Of a stretch of 64,000 nucleotides of DNA, positions 37,407-49,965 are shown one piece after another. The translations under genes and the position numbers were made by a program. Within the stretch, counting starts at the first letter, position 1; each line of letters begins with the position of its first letter. The notes below the pieces were generated by a model. It made no database searches. It saw nothing but the letters and a program-made list of their open reading frames with translations, and was not told the DNA's origin. This DNA is from Zopfochytrium polystomum (taxonomy: Eukaryota; Chytridiomycota; Chytridiomycetes; Chytridiales; Chytridiaceae): contig JAIVFJ010000048.1 in the NCBI GenBank assembly GCA_025765615.1, positions 124,001 to 188,000 of the forward strand, in the 5' to 3' direction.

Positions 37407-40400
37407 ATGCAGGGCTCCCACCGCGTATCTGGTAGATTCCCGATGCGTCATCCCAATCGCCTTGTGCTCACGGATGCAATGGTTAATCGCCGCTCGTCTC
37501 CAGGATTGCTTGGCAGCAGGAAAGCCGAAGTTTTCTCCTTAGATCCAGAATCGGCCGCCTGGACAGATCGGATCATTGACGAGCACAACCAATCCAATGT
37601 CCCAAGCAGCGACGGCATGGTCCGACCCTCACTGACTCTGCTAGGCAGAAATCTCTTCTACAACGTTTTTGTACGTGCTAGTCTCATGCCTGGTGATCTC
37701 TGATGGCTGTCTTCGCTCCAGAGGGACTGGGTGGCGGAAGAAGTCGACCGAATGGGCGATGGTCCACGCCGTCTAAACGGGATGCCAAAGCGCTCGCAGT
37801 CCAGCCAAACAAACATACTTCTGTTGAGCGAATTTCCTTGGAACTACACCTACGTGGACACCACCCGGCCAAGCGTTCCAAGCACAATCCGCTGTACATA
37901 TTTTGACAGAAGTATTGGATCAGTAAGTTCACTACGAAAAATCAACCCTTCCAGCCTGTATTCAACTCAAGCTGTAGTGGCGAACTATATCTGACTATGA
38001 GAGCCTTGCTCGGGTACTCCTCTTTCCATCAAGATTTCGTTTTCACTTACCACCCAATAAGGCGTTCGTTATTCATGTGCATGGAACACTAGATCCAAAA
38101 GCCATTGGGAGGCACCCCACCGTACCATACGACTATTTCCCCATAAAATCTGTGACAGAGATCATTGAAGTGAGGGATGACCCCCGAGGAGTCGCCAAGC
38201 TGGTTAGAGCCACATCTAATATAGCGAAAAACGAAATAATTGGAATGTATGAAGGCCAATGGTGCCTTCAACTCGAACATGAGGTACAGTTATGACTTGG
38301 ACGACACCTCTTACTTTTGTTTCTCATGTTTCTCATGTTTCTCAGGTTAAAACATATAGTGTTCTTGACCGTTACTATTCTGAGTACAAGGTAACTTGCA
38401 CTTCATTAGAGTAGAAGTTCATTTTCCAGCTGCAGCTGTTCGACTGCATGGATCTTGAATTCGCTCATCACATATCCCCAAAGCTGGCATCTGCTGCTGG
38501 TGTTGGAACACACTCACGACTTCGCCGCTCTGAAAACAACACTGTCAGTTCTCAAGTTTGGCTTGATGGTGCGTATTCAAAAGGATATTATGAGTGGGCT
38601 ACTGAGGTCAGGATTTTCCTTATGTGTGCTACTCAAGCTCACATCAGTTTAGTTGAATGACTTTCGATCAAATCCGTTCAATCGACTTGAGGATGAGACA
38701 ATTCAGAAAACAGCTGATGTTGAGATCATCGATGTGCGAATCATGGGCTGGTAAAAGCTTTTCACACTTCCCACTGAAGCACGCTAACTTCTAGTGAAGG
38801 CCCTACAAATTTGTTGTTTCCAGTAAGGCAATTCCAAAAGGAAAGGAGATTTTGATTGACTATGGCTCTGATTATTGGACTCTTATTGGGTACTTTTATC
38901 AAGTTGTTTTCTGTCAGTTTCTCATCCTTTCTGCTTTCACTCTCTGGTTTTAGTGAAAGCAAACGCAACCTTGATTTCTGTACAAAAGCATTACAGCCAT
39001 TGGAGAGCTCCATCCCTAAGCTGATTTGTGCACTCCCATTGCTTCAGACTTCCCTGGCTGGCTTATCAAAAGACCTCCAGCAGAATTTGGAAAGTCTTGG
39101 GACTCAGAGCCAAGCACTGGGTGCAAGCACTGAGCTTCGCTCTACTATTGCGGGCCTGTCAAAACTTGTTGTCGGTGCTACGACAATGTTGGCACCGCTA
39201 TTTGTGCTTGTAGATCAAGCGGGAAGTAGAGACAAGAGTCTTGTGCGAGGCATCCCTGCAAGCGCATCATATAAAATCGCGCAGTCAATTGCGGAAGATC
39301 TGTTTCAAAGACCACAGAATCAGAAGTCATCCATCACCAAGTTTCTTGACGCCATCGAAAAAATGGTAGCTGTAATCGAACAGGTGGATGATACCATGAC
39401 AGCTGATGAGTTGGCTCAAATAAGTGCATCCTATGATTGTGCTGAGGCAGCCAATGTGGATAAATTTTATTCACGTGTGGCAGCACTTGGAGATTGTGCC
39501 CAGATTATGAATCCTCCTGGGAATTTGACTGCGGCGGAAACCAATGCCTTCACTCTACACAGTCTCAGTTCAAATGATAATGCTGGTGAAATTTTCCTCT
39601 GACATCCTCTGACACGTATACTTATGAACAAAGCAGATATTTCTTCTTTGTGTTCTCAAGTGACTGATTTTGCAAGATTGGACGAGATAGTCATTTCTCA
39701 AACTCGAGAGAAGCTCTTCAACTATGAAGGAGGTGCTCGCTTGAAGCTTTTTATTGGTAAAATCTCCAGCATTTGAAGCAGAGCTAATGTTTCACGATAC
39801 AGAAGATATTAATCCTCCTACAAATACTGGCTATATTTATTCAACTCTGTCAAATGCAGGGGACTCAACATTCACTGCTTTATTTGAATCTAAGCTTGCT
39901 GTTTCCAAAACTTCAGCTGAGGACTCTGGATTGCCGAAAGTTTGCAATTCAGAGAGTGACTTCTCTGATTGTGAAGAAGTGAGTCAGCTCGCATTTCACT
40001 GCTTAATACGCATGCAAATAATTCCCTGACACAGGCCATGTCAGAGGAGGAACTTGAATTTCAGGAAGCACATCCTGTTGCTGCAAGTTCAAGCGTGAGC
40101 AGTAGAACAGATGGCAACTTTCCTAGTAAGCTACTTCCCTCAATGTTGACACAGGGCTGACTGTGCGACTAGGGATCACTTCTCCTACTGAAGAGGAGAG
40201 CAAGGACACTTCAGCAAGTAAGAAAATGATATCTGGAAGTGAGGCACTTTCCAGTTTCCGTTCCTTTGCAGGAACTGGTTTCCTCTGATTGCTGACAGCT
40301 GGACAGGCAGTCAAAATCAGCAGCTTGGATTTTCCCTACAGCAAGACGCTGTACATGATAAAGCAGAGTCAGATTTGGTCCGTCAAAGTGGCTGTAGCTC

Positions 40401-41148
40401 AAAGTTGGGCGCAAATGGTCAGACTGCTTCCACTATGTCAGGAGGGAAACTTCATTCTGCTCAGAACCTTCCTACTTCAGTGAGGTCTATGGCCTCAAAA
40501 GCACCATCGACTGAATATGTCAAATCATCTGGTATTGTCAGTTTTGATCGGTCAAAGGGAACTGTAGATGCTGTGCCAGGTGAACTTCAATGTTGCGCCA
40601 CTGTGAACCCAAAACACTTCAATGTTTTGATACAAGCACTTCCTCCCCACTGTAGAAAATACCCGGACTGCAATCACCTTGAGGGATGATAAGAACTATC
40701 CAAGTGGGAAACTGCCAAATAATAGCAGCCGGTCTTTACCAACAAGTTCATCTGCATCAACAGGAGTGAGAATATTGCCAGGTGACTTGCCATGAACTTG
40801 AAAGTTTAACAGGCTCTTGTTCATGAGCCTTTTTTTTTTTTTTTGTCATCAAGAATTTCACGAGTGCCAGCTTGATTTGAGGGGCTGTTTTCTATATTAA
40901 CCGCCATTGCCTTCTTTTATGCTCTAGTCATCGATCTTACCTTGGACGACTCTGAAGATGAGGATATTGCAAGAGCTCATTTCTACAGAGTCAATCACAG
41001 TAGAAGGGTGTCTGGATCTCACTCCCGTCACACTCCTCACAAGCGTTCAAACCGAAATACTGGTGGAGTCAGCTCGTTATTGAATTCCTTGGCAAAAAAG
41101 CAGAGGACCTCAATGGGTGGTGCCGCACCGGAACGATTCGCAGACTGA
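37407..41148 (+). CDS. SET-domain protein with C-terminal SUMO-interacting motif
   Basis: Start ATG 37407, 130 bp after WAPL, same strand. A unique N-terminal region (exons from 37407 and about 37723) leads into the SET domain at about 38070-38880. Its strands include NIAKNEIIGMYEGQWC (SET N-part), WLDGAYSKGYYEWATELNDF and RSNPFNR (the asparagine/arginine loop), VEIIDVRIMG, and the end KAIPKGKEILIDYGSDYW (the catalytic Tyr loop). SET enzymes methylate lysines with AdoMet, but the target is unknown. Cysteine-rich pre- and post-SET zinc motifs are not seen. A helical region follows (about 38955-39600), then acidic, Ser-rich exons. The last exon opens with VIDLTLDDSEDED, a textbook SIM with acidic flank, and a basic tail. 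Joins between 39,600 and 40,930 are uncertain; the short candidate intron near 39,735 is weak. A separate downstream gene is a lesser alternative. Confidence 0.65.
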
Positions 41149-41429
41149 CTGAGGCTTGAGAGAACCATTGAGAACAGTTCCTGTCTGTCACAGTTTTCAT
41201 CTTCATTTTGGAATGAATGAAAGACTAGTGATTCTCAATGTGGAAACTGGTGGCAACTTTCGTCGGTTTTGGAAGTATTCCTGTGCACGCAAAAAAAAAA
41301 AAAAAATTAAAAAAATTAAAAAAAAATTTCTAGTTCACTTTCCCCGCCCTTTTCTCATTTCATTTGTCATTGTCTTCTTTCTCTCCCAACAAATTATTTG
41401 TTTCATTGCAGTCTGATACAGGGCAGTAA

Positions 41430-41475
41430 GAGCGGCTGCTAGATTTGAATTTTGCAACCTCCAGCTGCGATCTAA
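41430..41475 (+). repeat. Single diverged copy of the 49-kb repeat unit
   Basis: AGCGGCTGCTAGATTTG, then GCAACCTCCAGCTGCGATCT, closely resembles units at 49,544-49,580 and 49,781-49,818. Confidence 0.7.
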
Positions 41476-41539
41476 TATTCATTTTTTAAAAAGATTTACT
41501 CGTGTTATCTTATGCTGCCATCGCATCTCTCACTAGCAT

Positions 41540-41713
41540 TGTAAACAGTCTACTCTGTTTGAGCGAGTGGAAGGAGTGTATGAAGTGGAGATGTGGTCTT
41601 CTTTCGAGAAAAACAAACTTTGTTATGAATTATTGATACATAATGATGATATGCAAGCTATAATAGTTACTAGGTGAGTAGGACTAGCACAGGGTAAAAA
41701 CGTCTCCTATATT
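41540..41713 (+). repeat. Dispersed repeat, copy A
   Basis: Begins TGTAAACAGTCTACTCTG and ends GGGTAAAAACGTCTCCTATATT in two halves of the same copy. It aligns end to end with 63802-64000 in the same orientation, apart from an extra stretch of roughly 25 bp in the second copy and scattered substitutions. Confidence 0.85.
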
Positions 41714-42240
41714 TTCTGCTTGAGCAGAGTAGGAGGAAAACAGTTCACACTGGGTTTTGGCATTTTTGCCTCAAAAGAAAAAAAGGCAATTTGCTTTCGG
41801 ACTTCGGCGGAGTCCAAAATTGTGTGCCTGAACCACAAAAGCCCGTTTTGGCCCACCCCCCGGACTCTGCCTAGCCATTGCGCTTCGCTTGCGTATCCCC
41901 TTCCGAGCCAGACGTTTTACGCCGCCAAGAGAGCAGAGGAAGGGAATCTCTCAGCATCAACACACCCAAGCAAGCAAGAAAGCTGCGTCGTGCCCCGCCT
42001 CCCACCCCGCAGATCAGTTTCGACCCGGCCTTCGACAGGAGACAGATTGCGCCTCATCGACCGACCTTCCTCAACCTTTTGCCCCATCGTTGAACGTTTT
42101 TCCCTTCTCCGCAACTCCATTGAGGCGCAGGCCCCGGACGGCTACGTAAACGACGATCTGTCCATTATCTCGCTCCTCTCCAGAGGAAAAGCAAAGCTTC
42201 TGTTGTACTGCAACCTCACTTGCATATTCGTAACTCTGTC

Positions 42241-43749
42241 ATGGTCGACGGCGACGAGGCTCAACGCCTCAAAGACGCCTTGGCGGAGAACGCAGAGATG
42301 AAAGGTTCTTGAGGGGGGAAGTGGGTGGGGGAAGGATGAGATGGGGGCTGGAGAGAAGAAGCGTACGCCACCAGTAAGTGTGAGTATGCTGACCACACAT
42401 ACTCCTCAACCTCATCCATGAAGCCCAAATGCGGACGCTGCTGGCAAAGATGGCACAAATGGAGGAAGACTTCTCCATCCGTGTAAACAGGATCAACGAG
42501 CTCCACGTGAAGGAGATGGAAACTCTTACAAGCAACCACATGGACCTTAATGAACACCTCCGGTCTGAGGTGAGTGAAGAGGTCGCTCTCCCGGCCAACG
42601 GGCTAAATCCTTACCCTCCCGCTGCCCTTTCCAAAAAAAACAAAAAAAAAAAAAAATACGCTCCCTTCCAGAGAGACGAGCTTTCCGACGAAGTCGACCG
42701 CCTCACCGAGCGCGTGGAAGAGCTAACCGACCGGCTGGAGGGCGTCTCTGAGACCGCGGCGTACGTCACAAACATGGCGTCCACCCTGGAGGACATCAAG
42801 GAGGCGAACGAGTCCGAGCTGGAGGCCTACGTGAGTCCTTTATTTTATTTAATTTTTTTTTTTTCTCTTCCCTCTTGCGGGCTTCCTGGGTTTTGCGGTT
42901 CTAACTCGACCCCCACCTTACTGTCAAAACCCTTCAACGATTCGAAACGGGCTGGCACTTGTACACATGCAATACATACACATAACCCCCTTCTCAGAAA
43001 CGCAAGGCGACGCGAGAAAAGTTTGACATGACGACGCAGCTGCGGGACAGCCAGACTCGCGAGGAATCCCTGAACCGCAGGCTGCAGGACCACTCCGAGG
43101 AGCTTGTCCGGGTCAAGGTATTGAAAAGAAAGGGAGCACACTCACTTCTTAACAAACCGACGTTTGCCCCCCATCCACACATACTAACACAAAAACGCGC
43201 GCGCACGACGCCTTCTCTCTCTCTCACTCTCACTCTCTCTCTCTCTCTCTCACACAAAAAAATCAAATCCCAAAGCAAGAGTTTGAAGCCCTTTCGCAGC
43301 TCGTCGAGGACCTCAAGTCCGAAAACGCAGACCTGCGGGACCGCCTCACCCTCTCGCGCGAACGCAAGTTTTCCCTCTCGTCCCTCATGGAAGACGGCGG
43401 CGGCGGCGGGAACGACGACGACGGCATAGCGAGGGGTTCGGACGGCGGCGGCGGTGTTATCGCCGCCCCCGCGCTCGTCGCGGCCGCCGCCGACGAGCCC
43501 GTTCCGCCCTCTGCGCCGGCCCCCGCCGCGCCTGCTGGAGCTCATGCCGTTGCCTCTCGCTCCGGCGCCGCACAAGCCGCGACGCTGCTGTCGCGCTCGT
43601 CGTCCTCTTCCTCCTCCTCGTCGTCGTCGTCGTCGTCTTCGTCCTCGTCCTTGTCCGTGACATCAGCAAGCGGGCTGTCTGGCGGCATCGGGCTTTCTAG
43701 CTCTGATCGGGACCTCATGATGGGAATGACAAGCGTCACGTTGGGATGA
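42241..43749 (+). CDS. Coiled-coil protein, family not recognised
   Basis: Exons start at 42241 (MVDGDEAQRLKDALAENAEM), then 42424-42569, 42672-42830, 42998-43117 and 43276-43749. All four joins are in phase. The first four and a half exons are continuous heptad-rich helix, e.g. LSDEVDRLTERVEELTDRLE and SQLVEDLKSENADLRDRL. The C-terminal 120 residues are low complexity: glycine, alanine/proline and about 19 serines, ending in LMMGMTSVTLG. It could be a cytoskeletal, centrosomal or vesicle-tethering coiled coil; nothing in the sequence decides this. The downstream neighbour (importin-5) converges on it. Confidence 0.75.
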
Positions 43750-44212
43750 GCCCACCCCCGCCGATTTCCTTGGACGACTGGGTGTCACAGGGTCGAGAGA
43801 AGCGACGTGAGCAACCAAAGCGGCGTAATAATGGAATGTATAGAGAGCGTGGAGTAAAAAGGAAGTTTGACCCGACCTGCCACGACGGTGGAGACTATTT
43901 GTTACATTTCTGCACATGATAGAAGGCTTTTGAGGTCAAAATCTACCATGAACAACAGCACCCACTGTTTTTTCGTTGGAATCCGAAACGTAGTAGTATT
44001 GATAAACAACATCCGCAACAACAACAGCAACAGGAAAAGCCGCAGGGACAGCAACAAGGAAGCGGGTGGGTAGTGGGTGGCGAACACACGCAACGAACAA
44101 ATTTGAAAGGTGAATAATGTGAAACGCCTTGGAAGCAGGTGGAAAGGCGGTGAACAAGGCGGTTCACAAAATAAAGCTACGGCCGCCAAGAACAAAGCGA
44201 ACACCCTTTTCT
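43750..44212. other. Convergent 3' region, coiled-coil gene and importin
   Basis: 463 bp between facing stop codons. CAACAA/AACAGC-rich stretch at about 44005-44060; AATAAA on the plus strand at about 44169. No gene seen. Confidence 0.45.
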
Positions 44213-47200
44213 TCACGACAGCAGTTGCTGCAAGAAAGGCTGCCTCTCTGTGTCTACCCAATCGAATGGGTTCACCTGGCACGTCGACACAATCGTTTTC
44301 ATGGCAGCAACCATTCGCTCCTTCAACTCGTCGTCAAACGTGAGGTCTGATAAAAGCGCCCTTGCCAGCACCGATCCGACTTGCGGGAGTTTGCTATTGT
44401 TTTCTCCCAACACCACGGGATTGTTACTAATTTCGTGCAACTAGTCAGCTCCGAGGGACAACCATTGAAAAGTTTCAATCACCTTTCGAGTAGACTTAGC
44501 AAATACGTGTAGGTCGGATCAGCTTCTTCTTCATCGTGGAGTAGTGGCAAGGCATCCAACCAGTGGGCAAGTGTTTGTTTCACGTCCAGCCCCGCCGCTG
44601 TTGCGAATGCCTCAGTTCCTCCAATGTGGTTGCAGATCTTGCCGACTGCTGAAACAGCGCTCTCGCCCGCCATAATCTCATCAATATCCTTTCCTCTCGA
44701 GTTGACGATAATTGCTCCAAGAAGTGGTAAGACTTGAACACAGTGGCGACCAAAAACTTGAGGAAGTCTTTTCGCGCATATGCCAACGCAGTAAGATGCT
44801 GCTTGCCGAATCTGTGCCGACTCATGCTGAAGGCCCTCTGCAAAGCGTTTGAAGTAGTTGAAGTGCTGCTCGTAGTCAGCAGCATGAGGTCCACTGTAGT
44901 CAACTAAATCCCCGAAGACGCTGATACCAAAGTGGAACGCGGTTTCCTCTTTGCTATCCTAAATAGAGCGAGGAGTCGATGAGACCCATTTAGTTGAGTA
45001 GTCCAAAGCCGACAAAATCAAACCAGGAACTGCTTGAACATCGGCGCAAGTTTATCGAAGTACGGAAGGAAATCAGCACCGCCAACTGAAAAAAATTCAT
45101 GCACAGAGTTTGCGATCTAACCAGAGAGCACGATTACAATTAAATGGTCGAAGGCACGACGCTTACCTCGATCAACAAATTCTCATCATCAAGTTCTTCA
45201 TCCTCAGCGTCCAAATCGTCTTCATCGTCATTAGCTATGAGCGTATGAGTTAGCAAAAAGGTGTATCAATTCACCAAAATCAGTGTCAGGGTAGGCTTCA
45301 TATCAAGTGTAGTGTAAAGGGGATCATCATAACCAAAACATAGTAGCGTTTGGATTTGCAGGTTTCATTTACGTAATCACAAGCCAAGCGTTGGGAAGGA
45401 GAGGCTCACGAACGAACCTTTTCGGGCATATGCGCGGCTAACTAGTTGCTTCAAGTTCACTTCTGCTGCAGTAACAAGCTTTTCCATCAGATCTGCTTCC
45501 ATAAAGTCCTTTCCGAGATAACGAACGCACTTGATATAATAGCTCCGTCAGAATATTCTCGCGTTGTTGAAGAAAAATTCGTAACAGCGTACCAGGTAAA
45601 AAGATATGTACAGATCAGACAGGTACTCGGTGTCATGATCCATCATGATCCGCTCGTAGATTTTCTCCTTGACCGTGTTCCAGTAAGGCAGGATTTGCCC
45701 CATGTCTGAAATAAATGTGAGATCTTAAACAACTCAGTGATGGATTATACCAGCATTCGCTTGCTTCATGCAGTTCAGCAGGAGAGGTGCGGCACGCGCT
45801 GCGGCCTGCCGGACTCCAAGGTCGAATACAAATCCAACTAGCGGAAGAGTTACGGCCAAAGACTTTTCTACGTAAGGTGCGAAGTGTGCCTCCAAATCCG
45901 CTGCGTAAGTGCAAAGCATCTCAACGGCAGTTCTTTTGTCTTCAACAAGTGCTGTTTTGATGCCCAGACGCTGTGAAACTTGGTTAAAACATGTGAGTTG
46001 GTGTTCGACAAACAAACCTGGTCCCCAAGCTTTATAAAGTCCCAACCTTCCTCCTGCGAATACATTTCAAACTCTTCTTCGCCTGTAAGATGGTTAGCGA
46101 AACGATTATTTATAATTCGCCAACGGAGGTGGAATATGACTCAACTGGAGATGATGGCTACTTCAGGTTTCACAGATGCAGCTGCTAAAAGAGGAGGGAC
46201 CACAATGGGTAGGTACGGTACAAACTTTGCACCAATGATTTTACACATGCGAACCCACGCAACCAACAGGTAGGAAGTCATGGGGTCATCGTCTTCACGT
46301 GGAGACTGCTGAATGTCTTGAAGAAGCTGAAGCAATGGTTCAACATAGGGGCTAAATCCTTCCTCCTTTACGGACAAGCCTGATGCGGAGCAGTCCTCTG
46401 TTAGAACTAAGTGCACAAAATGATCACTGTCTTTACCAATGAGAGTGATGCACTCGAGAGTTTTCCCTCGAAGAAGGCGATACTTCCGGTCCATTGCATT
46501 TTGGAGGATTTGAACAAGGTCCGGCATAATGGATTGGGTGTATGGAAGGAAATGCTCCTGCACACAGTCAGCAACAGTCGCAATAGTGGTGACAGCTTGC
46601 TCCTGAATGTACGTCTTGTTCGAACGGAGCAAGTTAACGAGACGCGGAAGAATTTCGCCGACAACGGGGTAGACTTTGAACTTGTCGGCATGATCCAAGA
46701 AGTTGACCAACGCTGCAGCAGAATGCGCTTGAACTCTAAGATTCCAAATCTTAGATACTGTATAAACTGAAGAATTCTCACCTTGGGCAAGAATCATCGT
46801 CCATGAGTGGGACCAAACTTGCAAGAATGACCTGCCCATTCTCGTTCTGGATAGTAGGCTGATTTGAAAGTTGTCAACCAGAAAACCTATAAGATCCGTT
46901 GAATGATGCGAGTCGTACCGAGAAGTCGGTGCACAGCTGTCCAATCGCGTTGCAGGCAGCATATCGGACCCGATTGTGGCTATCGCGAAGGTACGGGAGA
47001 ACAAGTCTTTTTGCATTGGTTAGTTCCAATGAAATCACACTCGCGCACTCACTTGACAATATCGTTAAGACGTTCCACCATCAGGCTTGCACACCCTTCG
47101 CCCAGTACCGAGATCGCCATTAGAGCAGCGTACCGCTGGCGCCAGTCAGCAGATCCAATGAACCTTGGAATAAGCTCAAAGGCAATGGGCAGCATTGTTT

Positions 47201-48808
47201 CTCCACCTAAAACGCTTCAGCAAACGACGGCAACTACATAATCAGAGAGGCTAACCCAGCGCAATGGCCAGCCTGTCGATTGCTTGTTCGGCATACACAT
47301 AGTTTTCTCCGTTGTCCTCATCGTCTTGAGACAGCTGCACCAAAAGGATTAGTCCCTTCCGAAAGAAAGAGTTGTTCTTTCCACTTACGTCCTCAGTGGT
47401 GTACCAGTCGGGGTCATCTTCCAATGTGGCAAGCCAGTCGAAAAGTGTTGGAAGAAGAGTGGAGATGAATTGAGACTTCTTTTTCACAATCTTAGGAATC
47501 TCATTGGCGATGGTTACGAGGAGTTCTGCAGCAGTCTGACGAGTAGCTGGGAAAATGATAAGCCGCAGAAATGCGTACATCGTCAACACGAACTCGAATC
47601 TAATTCGGAATTTTTCATTATCGAGTTGATAAACTGTGTCAGCTCCAAAAGAGGCTTTTGAAAGATTCGAGCACGCTCAGACGCTAGGTCGGTAAGTGAC
47701 GAGAGACAGTTGGTCAACACATCTTCGTCGTTGATGGGAACCAATGCCTGAACCACAGACGATCGGGAGAAGGTTACACACATGACTTCCGTCAAAGAAC
47801 GAACCTACCTGAAGGACGCGTTGAAGCAAGCCTGAAAATTGATCAACTGCCTTTGGCCTCTCCTCCAAAGCAGCAATCATGAAGCTAACGCACGCCTCCA
47901 CGGCCGTCGATTTCACAGAGGAGTCCGGAAACTCGAGATTCGCGGGGAAAATTTCATTGACTAGTTTGGCGCTGGCGGACAGGTCGAAAAAAAGCACTGC
48001 ACCAAGGCTTATGATCCTGAGGCCCGCATCGCGAAGCTGAGGGGACGGGGAATGCACGCATTCGAAAACAGCTGTGAGCAGCGCCGGCCAGGGGACTAAG
48101 AACGAAAATACGTCAGCTCGCGCTCGAATGCCACGCGATGCCTCATGGCAAGCCTCACCTCCGATGTTGGAATTCTGTACACCAACCAGGGCAGTAGCGT
48201 CACAGATTTTGTGCCGAACCGACTGGTCGGTTTCCTGGCTAATCGCTTGGAGAAGGCACCCCTGGACGAAATCGCGGACACCCTGCTCCAGAAGTCCCCA
48301 CACAGTGACAAGCGACTCATCCACGGGAGCGTTAGGAGGCTTCGCGGGCGCTTGAAGGCCAATCCGGCGAATCAGGACCGCTGCCATGGACCTCGTCTGT
48401 GTAAGGGAGTACTCATAAGTAATGCGCGTTCGGCATGGCGAGAATGGTTCGTGTCGAGAATAAGAAGTGGGCGACAAGGGGTGGAAAACCCATGCGTGGT
48501 TCAAACGCCGCAAGCCAAGCAAACGCATGCGGACCGCGAACAAGACAGGGGGGAGGGCGGAGCTGAATTGCGCAAAGGCCTACCGTCTGCACAGGGCTCG
48601 ACCTCAGCAGCTCCGCCAGTCCAGCAATGAGAAGAGGCACTCTCTGCGGGACGAGGCGCCACTGGTTGAGCAGTGCGTCCTCGGCCGCCTGCCTGACGTC
48701 ATTGAGAGGGGAAAGCACTGCTGTGACGATTGCGTCCAGTTCGGCAAGATCTGCAGCGGGCACAACGGGCGCAGGAGCGCCGGCTGCGGCCGATAAGGTT
48801 GTGGCCAT
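44213..48808 (-). CDS. IPO5: Importin-5/Kap121 (Pse1) karyopherin beta
   Basis: This karyopherin carries ribosomal proteins and histones into the nucleus with RanGTP. Start ATG 48808 (MATTLSAAAGAPAPVVPAAD). The first exon ends with SSPVQT and the next begins TRSMAAVLIRRIG, a phase-0 join. HEAT repeats follow across many short exons. Diagnostic segments are SHIFMV-free karyopherin repeats such as RVRYAACNAIGQLCTDFS, SAAALVNFLDHADKFKVYP, MDRKYRLLRGKTLECITLIG, EEEFEMYSQEEGWDFIKLGD and LGIKTALVEDKRTAVEML, in the order found in importin-5. The acidic insert near 45,180-45,230 (about DDEDDLDAEDEELDDENL) matches an acidic loop in this family. The C-terminus reads SAVGKICNHIGG, ALPLLHDEEEADPTYTYLLS, and ends in FLQQLLS. 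Internal introns were not all mapped. Confidence 0.92.
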
Positions 48809-48944
48809 TCGGTCGGGGCGAAAGGGAGGGAAGGGCGAAGGAGACGAGGACCGAGGATTCGCGGCGCGCAGAGAAGGGGTGAGGGTACTACAGTGGAGAT
48901 CTCGATTGTGAAAGAGGGAGGGGAAGGCGGTTGTGCTGGGGGGC

Positions 48945-49075
48945 AAAGAAAAGAAAGAAAGAAAGAAAGCGACCGAAAAATCCGAATCAAGAAAGAAACA
49001 AAGAAAGAAAGAAAGAAAGAAAGAAAGAAAAAACAACAGAAAGAAAGAAAGAAAGCAAGAAAGAAGAAGGAAAGC
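48945..49075 (+). repeat. (GAAA)n tract, interrupted
   Basis: Several blocks of GAAA units separated by short non-repeat sequence; no coding role is indicated although frames are open through it. Confidence 0.9.
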
Positions 49076-49095
49076 GAAGCTGTTGGTGCACGGAT

Positions 49096-49097
<2 letters not shown>

Positions 49098-49128
<31 letters not shown>
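49098..49128 (+). repeat. Poly-A run
   Basis: About 31 consecutive A, at the left edge of the repeat array. Confidence 0.95.
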
Positions 49129-49130
<2 letters not shown>

Positions 49131-49264
49131 ATTTCTCTTTTCGGGCTTTCTTGCCCCAGTGTAATAGAAAGGAATCTTTCGGAGCCTTGAGGCTCGCCCT
49201 CAAGCATAACAGTAATTGCATTAAGCAGTATATGTTGCTTGCCAATACGGAACAAATGGCATTA

Positions 49265-49965
49265 TTCCTGCCGTTTTTCAAACACAAGGTGTTTTTTCTT
49301 GATTCTCCGTCACTGTCACCTGATGTAGGCGGCAAAGCTGCAGGTAGATTCGCAGCCTTCAGGTACAATCTACCATTCAATTTCAACACCATAAGCGTGT
49401 TATTTGCTAATTTCCATTAAAATTACTGCTGACTGATTTAGCGGCAGAGATTCAAAGTCGAAGGCTGCAATCTTCAATTCATGTTCAACAACTCTAAGCG
49501 TGTTTTTTTTTGTTAATTCTCCGTCAATGCCACGTGATAAAGCTGCAGCTAGTTTCGCAACCTTCAGCTGCAATCTACATTGAATTTCCACACCATAATC
49601 GTGTTATTTGCTAATTCTTCCATTACCACCACTGCCGCCTGATATAGTGGCGGCATTGCCGTCGCTAGATTTGCAGCCTTCAGCTGCGTTCATCATTTTC
49701 AACACGTTTATGGCTCTGGGCATTGCCACATTCACTTTTTCTCACTCAGACAGACGCCAGCCAACTGGCTTTGTTATAACGAAGCGGCTGCTTGATTTGC
49801 ACCCTTCGGCTGCGGTCTCATCATCCTTTTCATCACCATAATATTTGCTCTTTGTTACCGTAGCCCCAACTGATATAGCGGTGGCTTTGCCACCGCGATA
49901 CTCGTTGCCGACGTCGGCTACAATCCGATCATCATTTTCAACGCCTGGATGGCAGCGGCTGTTGC
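49265..49965 (+). repeat. Degenerate tandem array, about five units of 120-150 bp
   Basis: Each unit repeats the same order: a TTTGCTAATT or TTTGTTAATT start, TGATATAGYGGC or similar, GCTAGATTTGCAACCTTCAG with GCTGCAATCT after it, and TTTCAACACCATAA with GCGTGTT. Units are diverged by substitutions and indels. The spacing of the GCTGC-AATCT core (about 49,362, 49,470, 49,568, 49,684, 49,809, 49,915) shows the period. Confidence 0.75.

Larger units (their letters stand above)
41149..42240. other. Repeat-bearing intergenic region
   Basis: 1092 bp after the SET gene. It contains an A/T tract (about 41290-41328), a copy of the 49-kb repeat family (41430-41475), a copy of the family shared with 63.8 kb (41540-41713), and then GC-richer DNA that is probably the promoter of the coiled-coil gene. 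The open frame 41720-42301 has no recognisable protein signal. Confidence 0.55.

Noticed and set aside
41720..42301. 193-residue plus ORF before the coiled-coil gene
   Set aside because: No motif, basic random composition, and it overlaps the first exon of the next gene in another frame; more likely promoter and leader.
48893..49420. Lys/Glu-rich plus ORF through the GAAA and poly-A tracts
   Set aside because: The open frame results from microsatellite sequence without stops.
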